Shown here piece by piece: positions 1 to 9,498 of a stretch of 64,000 nt of DNA. This DNA comes from Viscum album. Lineage: Eukaryota; Streptophyta; Magnoliopsida; Santalales; Viscaceae. The notes under the pieces were generated by a model, which saw only the letters and a list, made by a program, of their open reading frames with translations, ran no database searches and was not told the DNA's origin. The first letter of the stretch is position 1. Each line of letters opens with the position of its first letter. Location: NCBI GenBank assembly GCA_963277665.1, contig OY728128.1, positions 1,870,552,988 through 1,870,616,987 on the forward strand. Direction: 5' to 3'. Made by a program: the position numbers and the translations under genes.

Positions 1-17
1 GACCAGAAGAATAGAGG

Positions 18-312
18 CGGTGAGTCTTCGCGATTACGTTAAGCTTCGCGAACGGCAGAGACTGGAGAGCTTCGCGGCGATGAAGGGCTTTGCGAGGGAG
101 CTTCGCGGCGAAGGCGCGAAGGAATGATGACGGTGATACTTCGCGATTACGTCAAGCTTCGCGAACGGCAGAGGTTGAAGCGCATCGCGGCGGAGAAAGG
201 CTTTGCGAGGGAGCTTCGCGGCGAAGGCACGAAGGTATGTTGACGGTGATTCTTCGCGATTACGTCAAGCTCTGCGAACGGAAAATTGCCGTGGTGCTTC
301 GCGATTTGGACA
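18..312 (+). repeat. 113-bp tandem repeat in LTR U3, 2.6 copies
   Basis: Units start with CGGTGA at 18, 131 and 244, exactly 113 bases apart. Each contains CTTCGCGATTACGT followed by AAGCTTCGCGAACGG (CTCTGCG in unit 3). The first two also share GCTTTGCGAGGGAGCTTCGCG. The third breaks off after about 70 bases. The same array, with the same unit length, is at 9108-9400 in the 3' LTR. It lies upstream of the TATA box, where retrotransposon enhancers usually are. Confidence 0.85.
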
Positions 313-350
313 GAATTCCGGCGGAAACTTTGGAGCTTCGCGATTTGAGC

Positions 351-410
351 TGACGTGGCGCTGACTTCGCGCGGAAGGGTCGAGGGTCGGTGGAATTGCC
401 TATAAATAGA
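351..410 (+). promoter_or_regulatory. Core promoter of 5' LTR: TGACGTGGC box and TATA box
   Basis: TGACGTGGCG at 351-360 matches the TGACG/ACGTGG type of site bound by plant bZIP factors. TATAAATAGA follows at 401-410, about 40 bases downstream, and fits the plant TATA consensus well. Transcription would start about 30 bases further on, which would define the U3/R border near 435. The same pair is at 9441-9450 and 9490-9498 in the 3' LTR. Factor binding is inference. Confidence 0.65.
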
Positions 411-1415
411 GGATGACCCCTCGAGAGAAGTAGAGAGAGCTCTCAACGAAAAACCTTTGCTCTCAGTTCGCAAAGGTCTCTCGCGAAGGCAGTGTGCTTC
501 GCGAAAGAGGAGCTTCGCGGCGGTAATTCTAGCTCCGCGAAAGTCTTGCGCCCCGCGTTGGCTCAGTGAGCTTCGCGAAGAGGCAGGAGCTCCGCGATAG
601 CCCAGCATTGCGAAGGCTGGAGCATCGCGAGAGTGCTTCGCGATTGAGCTTCGCGAAAAGTCAGGGGCTCTGCGAGGACTTGTTTGAGCTTTGCAAAATT
701 GGGAGCCTTGCGAAGTAGGGTACTTTGTGAAGGCCCTTTCCAAAGGTTGTTCGCCCAGTGGACAGGGTCAAAAGGGGTACTCATCAGTGGATGAAATTTG
801 GACTTCAACAGAGCATCATTTATTGAGCAATCACACAAGTGATTGTGATTCAGGAAAACGAAGACAAGGGGATCTAGTGCATTCAGTCATTGCACTAAAG
901 TAAAAGGTTGAATACAAAAGAGCATCAACTCAGGACTCTGATGCAAGCAAAGTCTCATGCTAAACAGGAGACAAAGACTTCAATGCAAATCTATTGAAGA
1001 GACCTTCACGTCTATAAACTGAGTGAGACTTCACCAACGGCAGTGAGCTAGGGGGAGTCAACGGGAGTGACCCGAAGGAAGCAGTGAGCTATCCCTGAAC
1101 AATTGTAAAGGCAGTGAGCCTGGGACAGAGTGACTGTGCCCGAACAATTGTTATCTACAGCTAGTGAAGCATAGTGGATTTAGGTACGACCGACAACCTG
1201 TCGGCGTATGCTCCTTGGACGTAGCCCTTAGTGGTGAACCAAGTAAAAATAGTTGTGTCATCTCTCTGCATGTGAATGTTTCATTGCTGATCATATCCAC
1301 CATACAGGTTTAAGTAGTTCCTACCAACGTGGGAACAAGATCCACAACTTTAAGAAGAAAAAGTTGACACCATGATTCACCCCTCCCCTCTCAGGGTGTC
1401 CCGGGGTCCTACAAG

Positions 1416-1427
1416 TGGTATCAGAGC
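1416..1427 (+). promoter_or_regulatory. Primer-binding site, initiator tRNA-Met
   Basis: TGGTATCAGAGC follows the LTR end by two bases (AG). It is complementary to the 3' end of plant initiator methionine tRNA, the usual primer of Ty1/copia elements. Confidence 0.9.
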
Positions 1428-1504
1428 GAAAGGTTAACGTATGTTGGATATTCTCCAGTAATTCTATTGAGAAGAGGATTTGAGTTTCTTTCCTAAAGTC
1501 AACT

Positions 1505-2827
1505 ATGAAGAGCAGTCTTGATGAAGTTTCTGAGCAGACGTCTACATCTAGCAAGACCTTGACAAACAGGAAAAAGAAAGAGAAGAAGCAGCTAAAGAAG
1601 TCCCTCATATCCAAAGAAGATGCAGTGTCTTGTTCTCCATGCCATTCCAAAAATGAAGAAACATCAGGCATGGAAAGTATCGAGCAGGTGACTCAGAATT
1701 CTTCCAGAGGAAGGGATGACACCCCTAATTCAAGCTTTCTGGAAAAACTCAAAACATATCTGCATGATATTCCTGAACAAAGGGTTGCTATTATTTGTAG
1801 CCTATTCCAGTCTATGCAGGTTGAGATTACTCGACTAGAAAGAGAAGCTGACAATATGGAAGAGGGATTGGAAAGAAAAGTTCTTGAGTGTATGAAACTC
1901 TCCAAACAACTTAAAGCCCTTGAAGAAAAAGATGAAGTCAGCAAAACTCTGGAAGAAAGGATCCATGCACTTGAAGCTGAGCTGAAGAAGAGCAATGAAG
2001 TCAAGAAGTTTTGTTTGGAAGAAACTTCCATTAAATTCAGGGAACTTGACTCTTTGTTACAAAACAATGTTAAGTTGCATGAAGATGAGGTTGAAAGGTT
2101 GAAGAAGACTTGTGAAGAGAAATTGATCACGATTGAAGATCAGAAGATCATCCTCAATATTGTGGGTCAAAAATTGGAAGCTCAGTTGACCAAGATTGAG
2201 AACACACATATTGAGACTTCACAAAAGAATGAAATGAGTGATGCTTGCACTCAATGTTCGTTGGAGGAGTCTAAAGATGAAATGCCTCCAACATGTGATA
2301 AGAAGATTATGACAACTTTTGATTATCCACATCAAGAATCAGCTGCTGCTGGTACTCAATGCTCACTGGAGGATTCTATTGTCAAAAGACCTCCAACATG
2401 TGATAAGAAGATCATGACTTCACTCTTTGATCTATCACAAGCAACTGAGAAAGTGAAGGTACCATCCAATCCATCTTGTACTCATATTTCTAAATACACT
2501 CCTACAATTAGTGCAGGTGGGAAGAAAAGTTCTAAACAAGTATGGATGAGGAAAGGTGAGAAGAAGAAACCTACCACCATGGCTAGGGTGGATGGGAAGA
2601 AAAAGGAGGAAGTGGGTTCCTCAAATAGAGCACAAAAGATTAAGCAGATGGCCCAACAACTTAATACAGAAGACACAAAGAAGAAAAGATTTGTGGGTCA
2701 ATGTTGGTGCTGCAACAGATTTGGGCACTGTGCACTAGATTGTTTTTACAATCCCTTACATGGAAAAGCACAGGGAAAGCCTATATCAAAGGGAAGGAAT
2801 CCAGAGAAGAAGAAGAAACATCCGTAG
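1505..2827 (+). CDS. Gag-like protein with coiled coil and CCHC knuckle (ORF1 of the gag-only element)
   Basis: 440 codons ending in TAG (2825-2827). Residues 1-90 are rich in Lys, Ser and Glu. Residues 115-235 have the heptad pattern of a long coiled coil. Residues around 249-310 hold a duplicated block (TQCSLEES... and TQCSLEDS..., 35 codons apart, each ending PPTCDKKIMT). A basic stretch runs to a zinc knuckle C-x2-C-x4-H-x4-C at residues 400-413 (CWCCNRFGHCALDC). Retroviral-type Gag proteins package RNA through such knuckles. The UBN2-type capsid region usual in copia Gag is not recognisable, so this may be a derived C-terminal half of Gag. The reading frame continues past the TAG into the next entry. 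The start is the first Met after the primer site and is not otherwise proven. Confidence 0.75.
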   Translation: MKSSLDEVSEQTSTSSKTLTNRKKKEKKQLKKSLISKEDAVSCSPCHSKNEETSGMESIEQVTQNSSRGRDDTPNSSFLEKLKTYLHDIPEQRVAIICSLFQSMQVEITRLEREADNMEEGLERKVLECMKLSKQLKALEEKDEVSKTLEERIHALEAELKKSNEVKKFCLEETSIKFRELDSLLQNNVKLHEDEVERLKKTCEEKLITIEDQKIILNIVGQKLEAQLTKIENTHIETSQKNEMSDACTQCSLEESKDEMPPTCDKKIMTTFDYPHQESAAAGTQCSLEDSIVKRPPTCDKKIMTSLFDLSQATEKVKVPSNPSCTHISKYTPTISAGGKKSSKQVWMRKGEKKKPTTMARVDGKKKEEVGSSNRAQKIKQMAQQLNTEDTKKKRFVGQCWCCNRFGHCALDCFYNPLHGKAQGKPISKGRNPEKKKKHP

Positions 2828-2839
2828 ATCCAGAAGCAT

Positions 2840-3517
2840 ATGTTCACCGCAAACAGATTTGGAATTCTTGATAACATCTGTGATGTATGCAGCGGCAGTG
2901 GTCACAAGAATGGTGCATGCCTATGTCAACAGATATCCAGAGGAGATAAGAACAGAAGACCACAGAAGCCAGCTAAGAAGGAAGAATATTCCTTGGGAAG
3001 AAATCAGAAGAATGTTGTGAACACACAATTTCCCAGGAAGATCTCGAGCAGGGAAGCTGAGAAGACCCAGGATTTTAGATCCATCAAATTGAAGGGTCAT
3101 TCATCCAAAAGAAACACTAAGTGGGATGAAACTCAGATGAACCCATGTGGAAGACCCAAACCAGCTGCAACAGTTCCAAATGACATATTGGTCATCTGGC
3201 CAAAAGATTTGAAAAGAATTAGGAAACTTGAAGATGAAAAGGCCATGGCTGGTGACAAAGGAAAAAGAAAAATTTCACGTGATGAAGACAGAGTTCATGA
3301 GATATTGAAAACCAAGAGAATCACGCGTGTCAAAGAAGTTCTGTGTGAGAGATGCAAGAAATATGGTCACATTGCAAAAGGTTGTCTAACCTTAATACCA
3401 GAACAAGAAGCATTCCTTGAGAGGAGTAAGAATGTATCATTCATGGTGGCTGTTAAGCAGAACAATTCTCCACACAAAGCCAAAGAGAATGTGAAAAGAT
3501 CCATGCCACACCAATAG
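2840..3517 (+). CDS. Second gag-like segment with two CCHC knuckles, in frame after a single TAG
   Basis: Same frame as the preceding ORF; only the TAG at 2825-2827 and four codons separate them, so both probably come from one ancestral frame of about 670 codons. From the Met at 2840, residues 14-27 form a knuckle (CDVCSGSGHKNGAC) and residues 169-182 another (CERCKKYGHIAKGC), both C-x2-C-x4-H-x4-C. The rest is very basic (Lys/Arg-rich), fitting nucleic-acid binding. There is no protease DSG/DTG motif and no integrase or RT motif. The downstream Met may have no role if translation depends on stop-codon readthrough or if the TAG is simply a mutation. The TAG is followed by ATC CAG, which is not the CARYYA readthrough context. 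Confidence 0.65.
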   Translation: MFTANRFGILDNICDVCSGSGHKNGACLCQQISRGDKNRRPQKPAKKEEYSLGRNQKNVVNTQFPRKISSREAEKTQDFRSIKLKGHSSKRNTKWDETQMNPCGRPKPAATVPNDILVIWPKDLKRIRKLEDEKAMAGDKGKRKISRDEDRVHEILKTKRITRVKEVLCERCKKYGHIAKGCLTLIPEQEAFLERSKNVSFMVAVKQNNSPHKAKENVKRSMPHQ

Positions 3518-4511
3518 ATGTCAGAATATATGTTCAAAGGTGCAGGCATGAAGAATGGAGTAAACAGAGGAACATGGTTGAGAAAAGCATCTCAACCATG
3601 CAGCTCATGTTGATGAAGCAAGGAAGAACCACCTTATTCCCGTAATCATTTGTGTATTGTATTTGTGCTAATAATGCAGGGAATTGAAGGTGAAGCATGC
3701 TCTCAGGGGGAGAACCTGAGAAGTAGTGAATGCTATCAACTCTTGATAGCGAAGCTGAAGAATTTTTCATCCTTTGTAGATTCTTCAATTGATATTCAAA
3801 GATTACGATGATGATCACTCTTGATGAAGATGATGAGGAGTGTTTCCCTAGAGGGGGAGAAAAATGAAGAAGCTTCCATAATCGCTGTTTCAATCAATAT
3901 CAACTCCTGGTGGACTCAAAAGCAGTTATTCTGTGAATTTCTTGAAGAACACACCAATGGAGAAGGTATGACATTTCTCAATCTCTATCCCTTGGTTACT
4001 CAGATCAACGATTATTCTACAAAGGGGGAGTAACTGAATTGATCAGTGACATAAAGAGAATGGAAGTGCCCCAAGGTCACTTATCCTGCCAATTTCACTT
4101 GAATATTTTTGGTCCATTTGCTGATGTGAGTGCAGGAGTTTCAGGTTGATTATTCCCTACCATATTTGTTTTTCTACCTGGAATTAAAGTGGTAAACCCT
4201 TGAAGACAAGATACATGAGTTATCATCTCATGTTGGTATCATGATCTGTGGATTACGGACAGCCTTATTGACTTAATCAAATCCTCTTGTTTTCTACATC
4301 GAGCATACCTCAAGTAGACTTAGAGTGAAATGATTAATGAAACATTGCTTAAGTGAGGATTGGTACCCTCCCTACCATATGCTTTGTATTTCTTGTCAAT
4401 AAGGTGGAGAGAAAATGAAATGAAAAGAAAAGTTGATTTGCTGAGAAGATTCTCATTTTGACATTGACAGATTCATTTCAGAAGATGTATAAGGTATTGA
4501 CAACAAAATAC
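3518..4511 (+). other. Non-coding stretch between gag-like frame and 3' LTR, with repeated polypurine tracts
   Basis: No sustained reading frame. Three GGGGGAG-centred purine tracts occur at 3704-3715, 3851-3860 and 4021-4030, before the tract next to the LTR at 4512-4523. Several polypurine tracts upstream of the 3' LTR are a known Sirevirus trait. The region may be what remains of a deleted pol/env section, but no pol motif is visible. Confidence 0.6.
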
Positions 4512-4523
4512 AAAGGGGGAGAT
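4512..4523 (+). promoter_or_regulatory. Polypurine tract next to the 3' LTR
   Basis: AAAGGGGGAGAT directly precedes the LTR start TGTTGGAACC at 4524. It is the expected plus-strand primer of the element. Confidence 0.8.
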
Positions 4524-4928
4524 TGTTGGAACCACTTCGTGTATATGTTTGTATTTGTTGTCAATAGTTGTCAATGAAGATCAAAATGAAGGAGATCAAG
4601 AAGTACTCTAATGAAATGGAGGAATGGAAGATCAAAATGATCGAGATTATGAAGTACTCCGATGGAGTAGAGGAATGGTGATTCAGATGATTGTTGTACT
4701 GATGGTAAGTTCAAAGAACATGTGTCAATGTTGATACATTGTTTGCAACAATGAAGAATGTGAGGTGTAATCCATCTGAGGATGATTAAAGAAGAATGGC
4801 GTTTTCAGATGAAGACCATGCAATTCCTCCTTATTGCATGAGAACCAGGGATTTTGATGCAAACCATGAAATTACTCATGATCGCATGAAAACCATGCAA
4901 GAGACTTCTTGACGAATTGAATCACATG

Positions 4929-4933
4929 GTTTG
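4929..4933. repeat. Target-site duplication GTTTG, left copy
   Basis: GTTTG immediately before TGTCACGACCC; its partner is at 8529-8533. Confidence 0.85.
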
Positions 4934-5589
4934 TGTCACGACCCGTCCTCGGGGCCCGTGCCGTGACTACCCCAAGCCCGCCTTCCATAGGCCAGGGGCT
5001 GGCGACTAGCACCAAGGCGTAAATCCCAACAAAAGGGAAGGCATTGCCTTTGAAAAGTAAACAAGCACCACAGAGTAAGCAAGCGGAAAAGTAAACACTA
5101 AGTAAAAACTGTACAAGCTGTGCTGAAAGTAAAAGGGGGCCGGAAATACAAGCCCAACTGTAAAGTACAACTGAAAGGAAAAACAGCAACTGAAAGGAAA
5201 TGCCGCAGCGTCGAGCCGTCCTCCGAAAGTCCCACCTGAAGGGTGGGTACAGATAGCCTTCACTGCTCCTCGGGTCCACCTGACCGCTCCGAGTACGTCC
5301 CGCCCAGTGGTCCACCTCCAGGTACCGTCCTGCTCCGCACGCCTCCACCACGATCAGCGTTGTCCGTCGTCTGCAACCAACACAACGAAGTGCGGGCATA
5401 GCTCGTGCAGGGGTGAGTATAAGCTACTCAGTAGGGACCCCGAGACCCCTGAAGGTCTCCCGAAATCCACAAAGGATAATCCACAAAGGAAATATACAAT
5501 CACGAAGTAACATCTGACACGACTTAGGTATATGCTCATACATATACCTAAGTCATCAATTCCCGTTCGGCTCCAACGTCCGAGCCCAA

Positions 5590-5980
5590 GCACAACCCAG
5601 TCCACACAGGAAAGCAAACGTATACCCACACAGGATAGCACAACACAATCCACAAAGGAGAGTAAACAGTAAATCCACACAGGATAGCTCAACACAATCC
5701 ACAAAGGAGAGTAACACAAGATTCAGCTCACGCAGGTATACTTCTTCGGATGACGATAAAGATGATCACTGATCCATCTAAGTCGTCGGACCCACAAAGG
5801 ATCGATAGGTAACTAACCCCCGCAATGACCCACACAGGATCGGGCCCACACAGGACCTGTAGGCGCTGGCTCACACAGAACCGCTGAGCGCTGACCCACA
5901 CAGGATCGGACCCACACAGGATCGGACCCACACAGGATCGGGCCCACACAGGGCCGGGCCCACACAGGACCTGTAGCACT
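5590..5980. repeat. Degenerate short tandem array, CCACACAGGA-type units
   Basis: A 10- to 16-base unit of the form CCACACAGGATCGG or CCACAAAGGA recurs at least fifteen times. It is densest at 5829-5970, where ACCCACACAGGATCGG is nearly perfect in three consecutive copies. It lies inside the solo LTR. Confidence 0.75.
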
Positions 5981-6674
5981 GATCTACGTAGGATCGCTGA
6001 GTGCAGTAGTCGTCGCAGTCCATTGAGGATCTCTGCACTGTCGTCGTCGCAGTCCACTGAGGATCTCTGCACGGTCGTCGCTGTCGAAGAAGCAGTCGCA
6101 GTAGCAGTCGCAGCCAGTACTAGGGTTCCCGCACACAGCAAGCTCGTTCGGGAGGGTCCGCTCCACGAGCCGAGAGGCTAATACATCAACTGACACAAAG
6201 TCCGAAGTTGATGTATCCAAAAGTTCTGTATCGTCAACAGGAACTCAACGTCGCAGACGACGCGTCAATCGGACGCCCGGTCTGAGAGTTATTGGCTTTT
6301 TCGTCCCAGGGGCCCGGTTGGTTTTTAAGGCAAAACCAACCCGACCGTACTCCACCCGCGTCCAAACCTCGGGTGGAGTGAGCCTAAAGATCCGTCTCAC
6401 TTAGAGGAATTCAACAAAACTGACGGCACGTCAATCGGACGTCCGTAGCTCAAGATATGAGTGTTTCCGCTCCGAGGGCCCGGTTGGTTTCGTGTACGAA
6501 CCAACCCGGCTGAACTCAAAGTATTCCGAAACCTTGAGTGCGATATACCGAAACGACCGTCTCGATCCAAGGATCGCGTTGCCGCTGACGGCACGTCGTT
6601 CGGAGGCTCGTAGCTCAAGTTACAGGCATTTGACCGAAAACGGTCCGAAGACGGGGGGTTCGGGCCCGGCCCGA

Positions 6675-6895
6675 CCCCCCCCCCCCCCCCCCCCGGGTCG
6701 GCCGAACCGGGTCGACCCAAACCGGGTCGACCCGACCCGGTCCGACCGGGTTGGCCCGGCTCGGCCGAGCGGCCGACGCGAGGGGGAGCCGCCGCCCCGC
6801 GTGACACCCCCGCAGCACCTGCGGTGTGTCGGCCAGACAGCCGGACGCGGCTGAAGCTGCATCCCGAGTGACGCGGGGGGGGGGGGGGGGGGGGG
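6675..6895. repeat. C20 tract and G21 tract 180 bases apart
   Basis: An uninterrupted run of 20 C at 6675-6694 is followed by a run of 21 G at 6875-6895. They are complementary and could pair across a 180-base loop; each alone could form quadruplex or i-motif structures. Between them AACCGGGTCGACCC-like units are repeated (about 6694-6760). The exact run lengths may be affected by sequencing. Confidence 0.85.
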
Positions 6896-7000
6896 AGCCG
6901 CCGCCCCCGCGTGACACCCCCGCGACACCCGCAGGGTGTCTCCCTGGTGGCCGGACGCGGCTTCAGCCGCGTCCCGTGCGCGTCGGACCCGCGCGGCCGC
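6787..7000. repeat. 109-bp tandem duplication within the solo LTR
   Basis: AGCCGCCGCC starts at 6787 and again at 6896. Both copies continue through CGCGTGACACCCCCGC and then GCCGGACGCGGCT, about 109 bases apart, with substitutions in the right copy. The G21 tract lies at the end of the left copy. Confidence 0.7.
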
Positions 7001-8528
7001 GGGTCTGTGAGCGCCGCCGCCGCGGCCAGTGCCGCGGCGGTCTCGTCCGGCGGCGCGCCGGGCGCCGCCGCCGACTTCCGCGGGCCGTCGGAGTCGCTCT
7101 GGTGGCCCGTTTTTCTTCCCGTCTGCGCCGTTGTCCCTCCCGGGATCCGTTCTTCACTGCGGGATCATCAAGCTGCTCTTGCGTCACGTTCCGTCGTCGC
7201 CCGTCAATTCCGCATAATCACGAAGAACGACGGAGGGTTGTCGGGCCGTGTTCGTTTGGCCCGCACCCTCCGCGTTAGAGATGAACAACGGGAGAAACAA
7301 TATTCAACATATGAATACATATCCAAAAACAATTTTAATGAAATAAAAATTGTTTATGAATCGGGTTCTTCATTTTGAACGGGAACAACACGGGAAATAA
7401 GGGCATTTCCAAAAATAAAATCCCTACCTTGTAGTCGTCGCGCGTGAGCGTTCTTCGCGGAAATTGATCGCCGCGGAAGGCGTCGCGTCGTCGCGGAAAG
7501 GCGTCGCGTCGTCGCGGAATCCGACGTTGAGTCGGCGAACTCAACGGACCAAGAAACAACAGATTTAATTATAAATAATTAAATCCGTGTTTCGGTAAAA
7601 ACAACAAGGGAGATTAAAAAGAAAAACCGAGACTCTTACCTCAAGCAGCCGATCGAAGATTCGTTGCGGAGGAAGAGACGTCGCAGAAGAACGTTGCAGG
7701 AAGGGAACGTCGGCGTCGCGGAACACGGCGTCGCGTCGTCGACTTCCACGGGTTCGGCGTTCTTCGTCGGAGGCCGGCGTTCTTCGCGTTCTTCGCGAAG
7801 AAGGATGAAAGCTCAAGAGCTCTGACGAACTTCTCAACGAGTAATCCTTCAAAAGACCTTGTTGGTCTTATTTTATTATTACGCCAACAAACGAAAAAGG
7901 TAAGTAACGACCCATCAATTCGTTGAATTAATTCAACGAAAGAAACCGCCCATTTAATTCACGAAATAAACCGCCCAATTAAATGGTGCGTTAAGATTTT
8001 AAGAAAACGCGTCAGTTGACTTTCATAATGACGGGTTTTCGCGGGTGCGTTACTTAGCGGAAAGAAACGGCGGGGCTCGTGCGGGCTCCACCTCACAAAT
8101 TTCCTACCAAGGGGGTAGGATATTTCTGGATAACACCATATCCATTTTAACTCAGTTTAAGTGGCTTTCAAGTGGCTTCAAGTGGCTTAAGTGAAATAAA
8201 ATAAAGTTGTCGTAAAATTATTTTATGTCTTAACTTTAAACCCAAAAATTAAAAACCACACCCGAGCAAACGCAACTCCGGAAGAGGTGTTTCTAAGCGA
8301 ATACTGGCGCTGCGATTTCATCGGTGCCCTCAGAATTCGATTCCGGGCACCGGTTCAAAAGTTTGAAAAACCCGCTCGTCCGTTCACTGAACGTACCCGA
8401 GCCAAACTTCGGAAAATGATTCCGGGCACACCAGGCCTCGGAATCAGGTGCCGTCAGATACTGCGTTCTTGTAAAATTCCAAAGAAAATTAAGAAAAAAA
8501 ATTTCCTTGAAATTTACGGGTCTTTACA

Positions 8529-8533
8529 GTTTG
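8529..8533. repeat. Target-site duplication GTTTG, right copy
   Basis: GTTTG immediately after the terminal TTTACA; identical to 4929-4933. Confidence 0.85.
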
Positions 8534-9107
8534 CATGAAGTTGATCATGACGGTTGATGAAGAAGACAATGTGATAATGATTGGAATTCTAAGATGGCCA
8601 TGCAAGGATTTGAATTCTGAGATAGTCATGCACATCACATCGTCATAGAAGATGATGATGCTGAAGCTATGCCATCATGGAATACATATCACAATAGTAG
8701 AGTTTGTGATTAAAGCAGAAGAGTTGCTGAAGGATACAGATCACCAAGAAGAAGTGTTGTTGAGGTGATCGTGCTTGTTGACAATGCAAACAAACGACAT
8801 ACAAATTCGTTGACAAAGGAGATTCTATGGTAGGCATGTCGAGTTCGAGGACTGTGGATAATGATTCATGTTTTATTCAAGGAACATCGACAAAGGAATG
8901 GATGATCTGGAGGCGGACTAAAAGAGCAGATACAAGGTGGCGCCGTTTTCCAGTGTTTGCCAAATTTTTGGGGTCCAAAATTTGGAGGTTGGTGAGCATC
9001 ACGAAAAGTGGATTTCCAGGAAGATCATAATTTAATATGGCAAAGACATGAGTTTCGCGAAGATGGGATGCATGGACTGGATTTCGCGAAGACCAGAAGA
9101 ATGGAGG

Positions 9108-9400
9108 CGGTGAATCTTCGCGATTACGTCAAGCTTCGCGAACGGCAGAGACTGGAGAGCTTCGCGGCGATGAAGAGCTTTGCGAGGGAGCTTCGCGGCG
9201 AAGGCGCGAAAGAATGATGACGGTGATACTTCGCGATTACGTCAAGCTTCGCGAACGGTAGAGGCTGAAGCGCATCGCGGCGGAGAAGGGCTTTGCGATG
9301 GAGCTTCGCGGCGAATGCGTGAAGGTATGTTGACGGTGATTCTTCACGATTACGTCAAGCTCCGCGAACGGAAAATTGTCATGATGCTTCGCGATTTGGA
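9108..9400 (+). repeat. 113-bp tandem repeat in the 3' LTR
   Basis: Units start at 9108, 9221 and 9334, matching the array at 18-312 in unit length and copy number. Several copies carry point changes relative to the 5' LTR, such as TTCACGATT in unit 3. Confidence 0.85.
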
Positions 9401-9489
9401 CAGAATTCCGGCGGAAACTTTGGAGCTTCGCGATTTGAGCTGACGTGGCGCTACTTCGCGCGGAAGGGTCGAGGGTCGGTGGAATTGCC

Positions 9490-9498
9490 TATAAATAG
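9490..9498 (+). promoter_or_regulatory. TATA box of the 3' LTR
   Basis: TATAAATAG, 40 bases downstream of TGACGTGGCG (9441-9450), as in the 5' LTR. If active it would drive read-through transcription into the AT-rich region to the right. Confidence 0.6.

Larger units (their letters stand above)
1..1413 (+). repeat. 5' LTR of the Sirevirus-like element (3' part only)
   Basis: It matches 9091-10503 over its whole length with scattered substitutions and balanced one-base indels. It ends GGTCCTACA, two bases before the primer-binding site. The region around 1180-1260 (CTTGGACGTAGCCC, then GTGGTGAACCAAG and TTGTGTC) resembles the conserved R/U5 segment of Sirevirus LTRs. The upstream part is dominated by TTCGCGAA-like octamers. 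A nonamer GCAGTGAGC recurs three times between about 1040 and 1120. Confidence 0.85.
4934..8528. mobile_element. Solo LTR, 3.6 kb, GC-rich, probably Ty3/gypsy chromovirus type
   Basis: It begins TGTCACGACCC and ends GGGTCTTTACA, flanked by perfect 5-bp target duplications GTTTG (4929-4933 and 8529-8533). The ends form a short imperfect inverted repeat (TGTCACGACCC against TGTAAAGACCC, 9 of 11), like the TGTAACACCC...GGGTGTTACA ends of Tekay/del elements. I see no second copy of its terminal sequence inside and no primer site, polypurine tract or pol, so it is read as a solo LTR left by recombination. The many short reading frames within it come from GC-rich repeats. Its direction cannot be fixed. 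The chromovirus assignment is inference from the termini. Confidence 0.8.

Noticed and set aside
90..903. Open frames in the 5' LTR (and copies at 9180-9993)
   Set aside because: They translate the 113-bp and TTCGCGAA repeats in both strands and recur in both LTRs; no protein family is recognised.
4872..7852. Many long overlapping open frames on both strands
   Set aside because: They lie in the solo LTR, are Pro/Arg/Gly-rich translations of GC-rich tandem repeats and homopolymers, overlap on both strands, and match no family.
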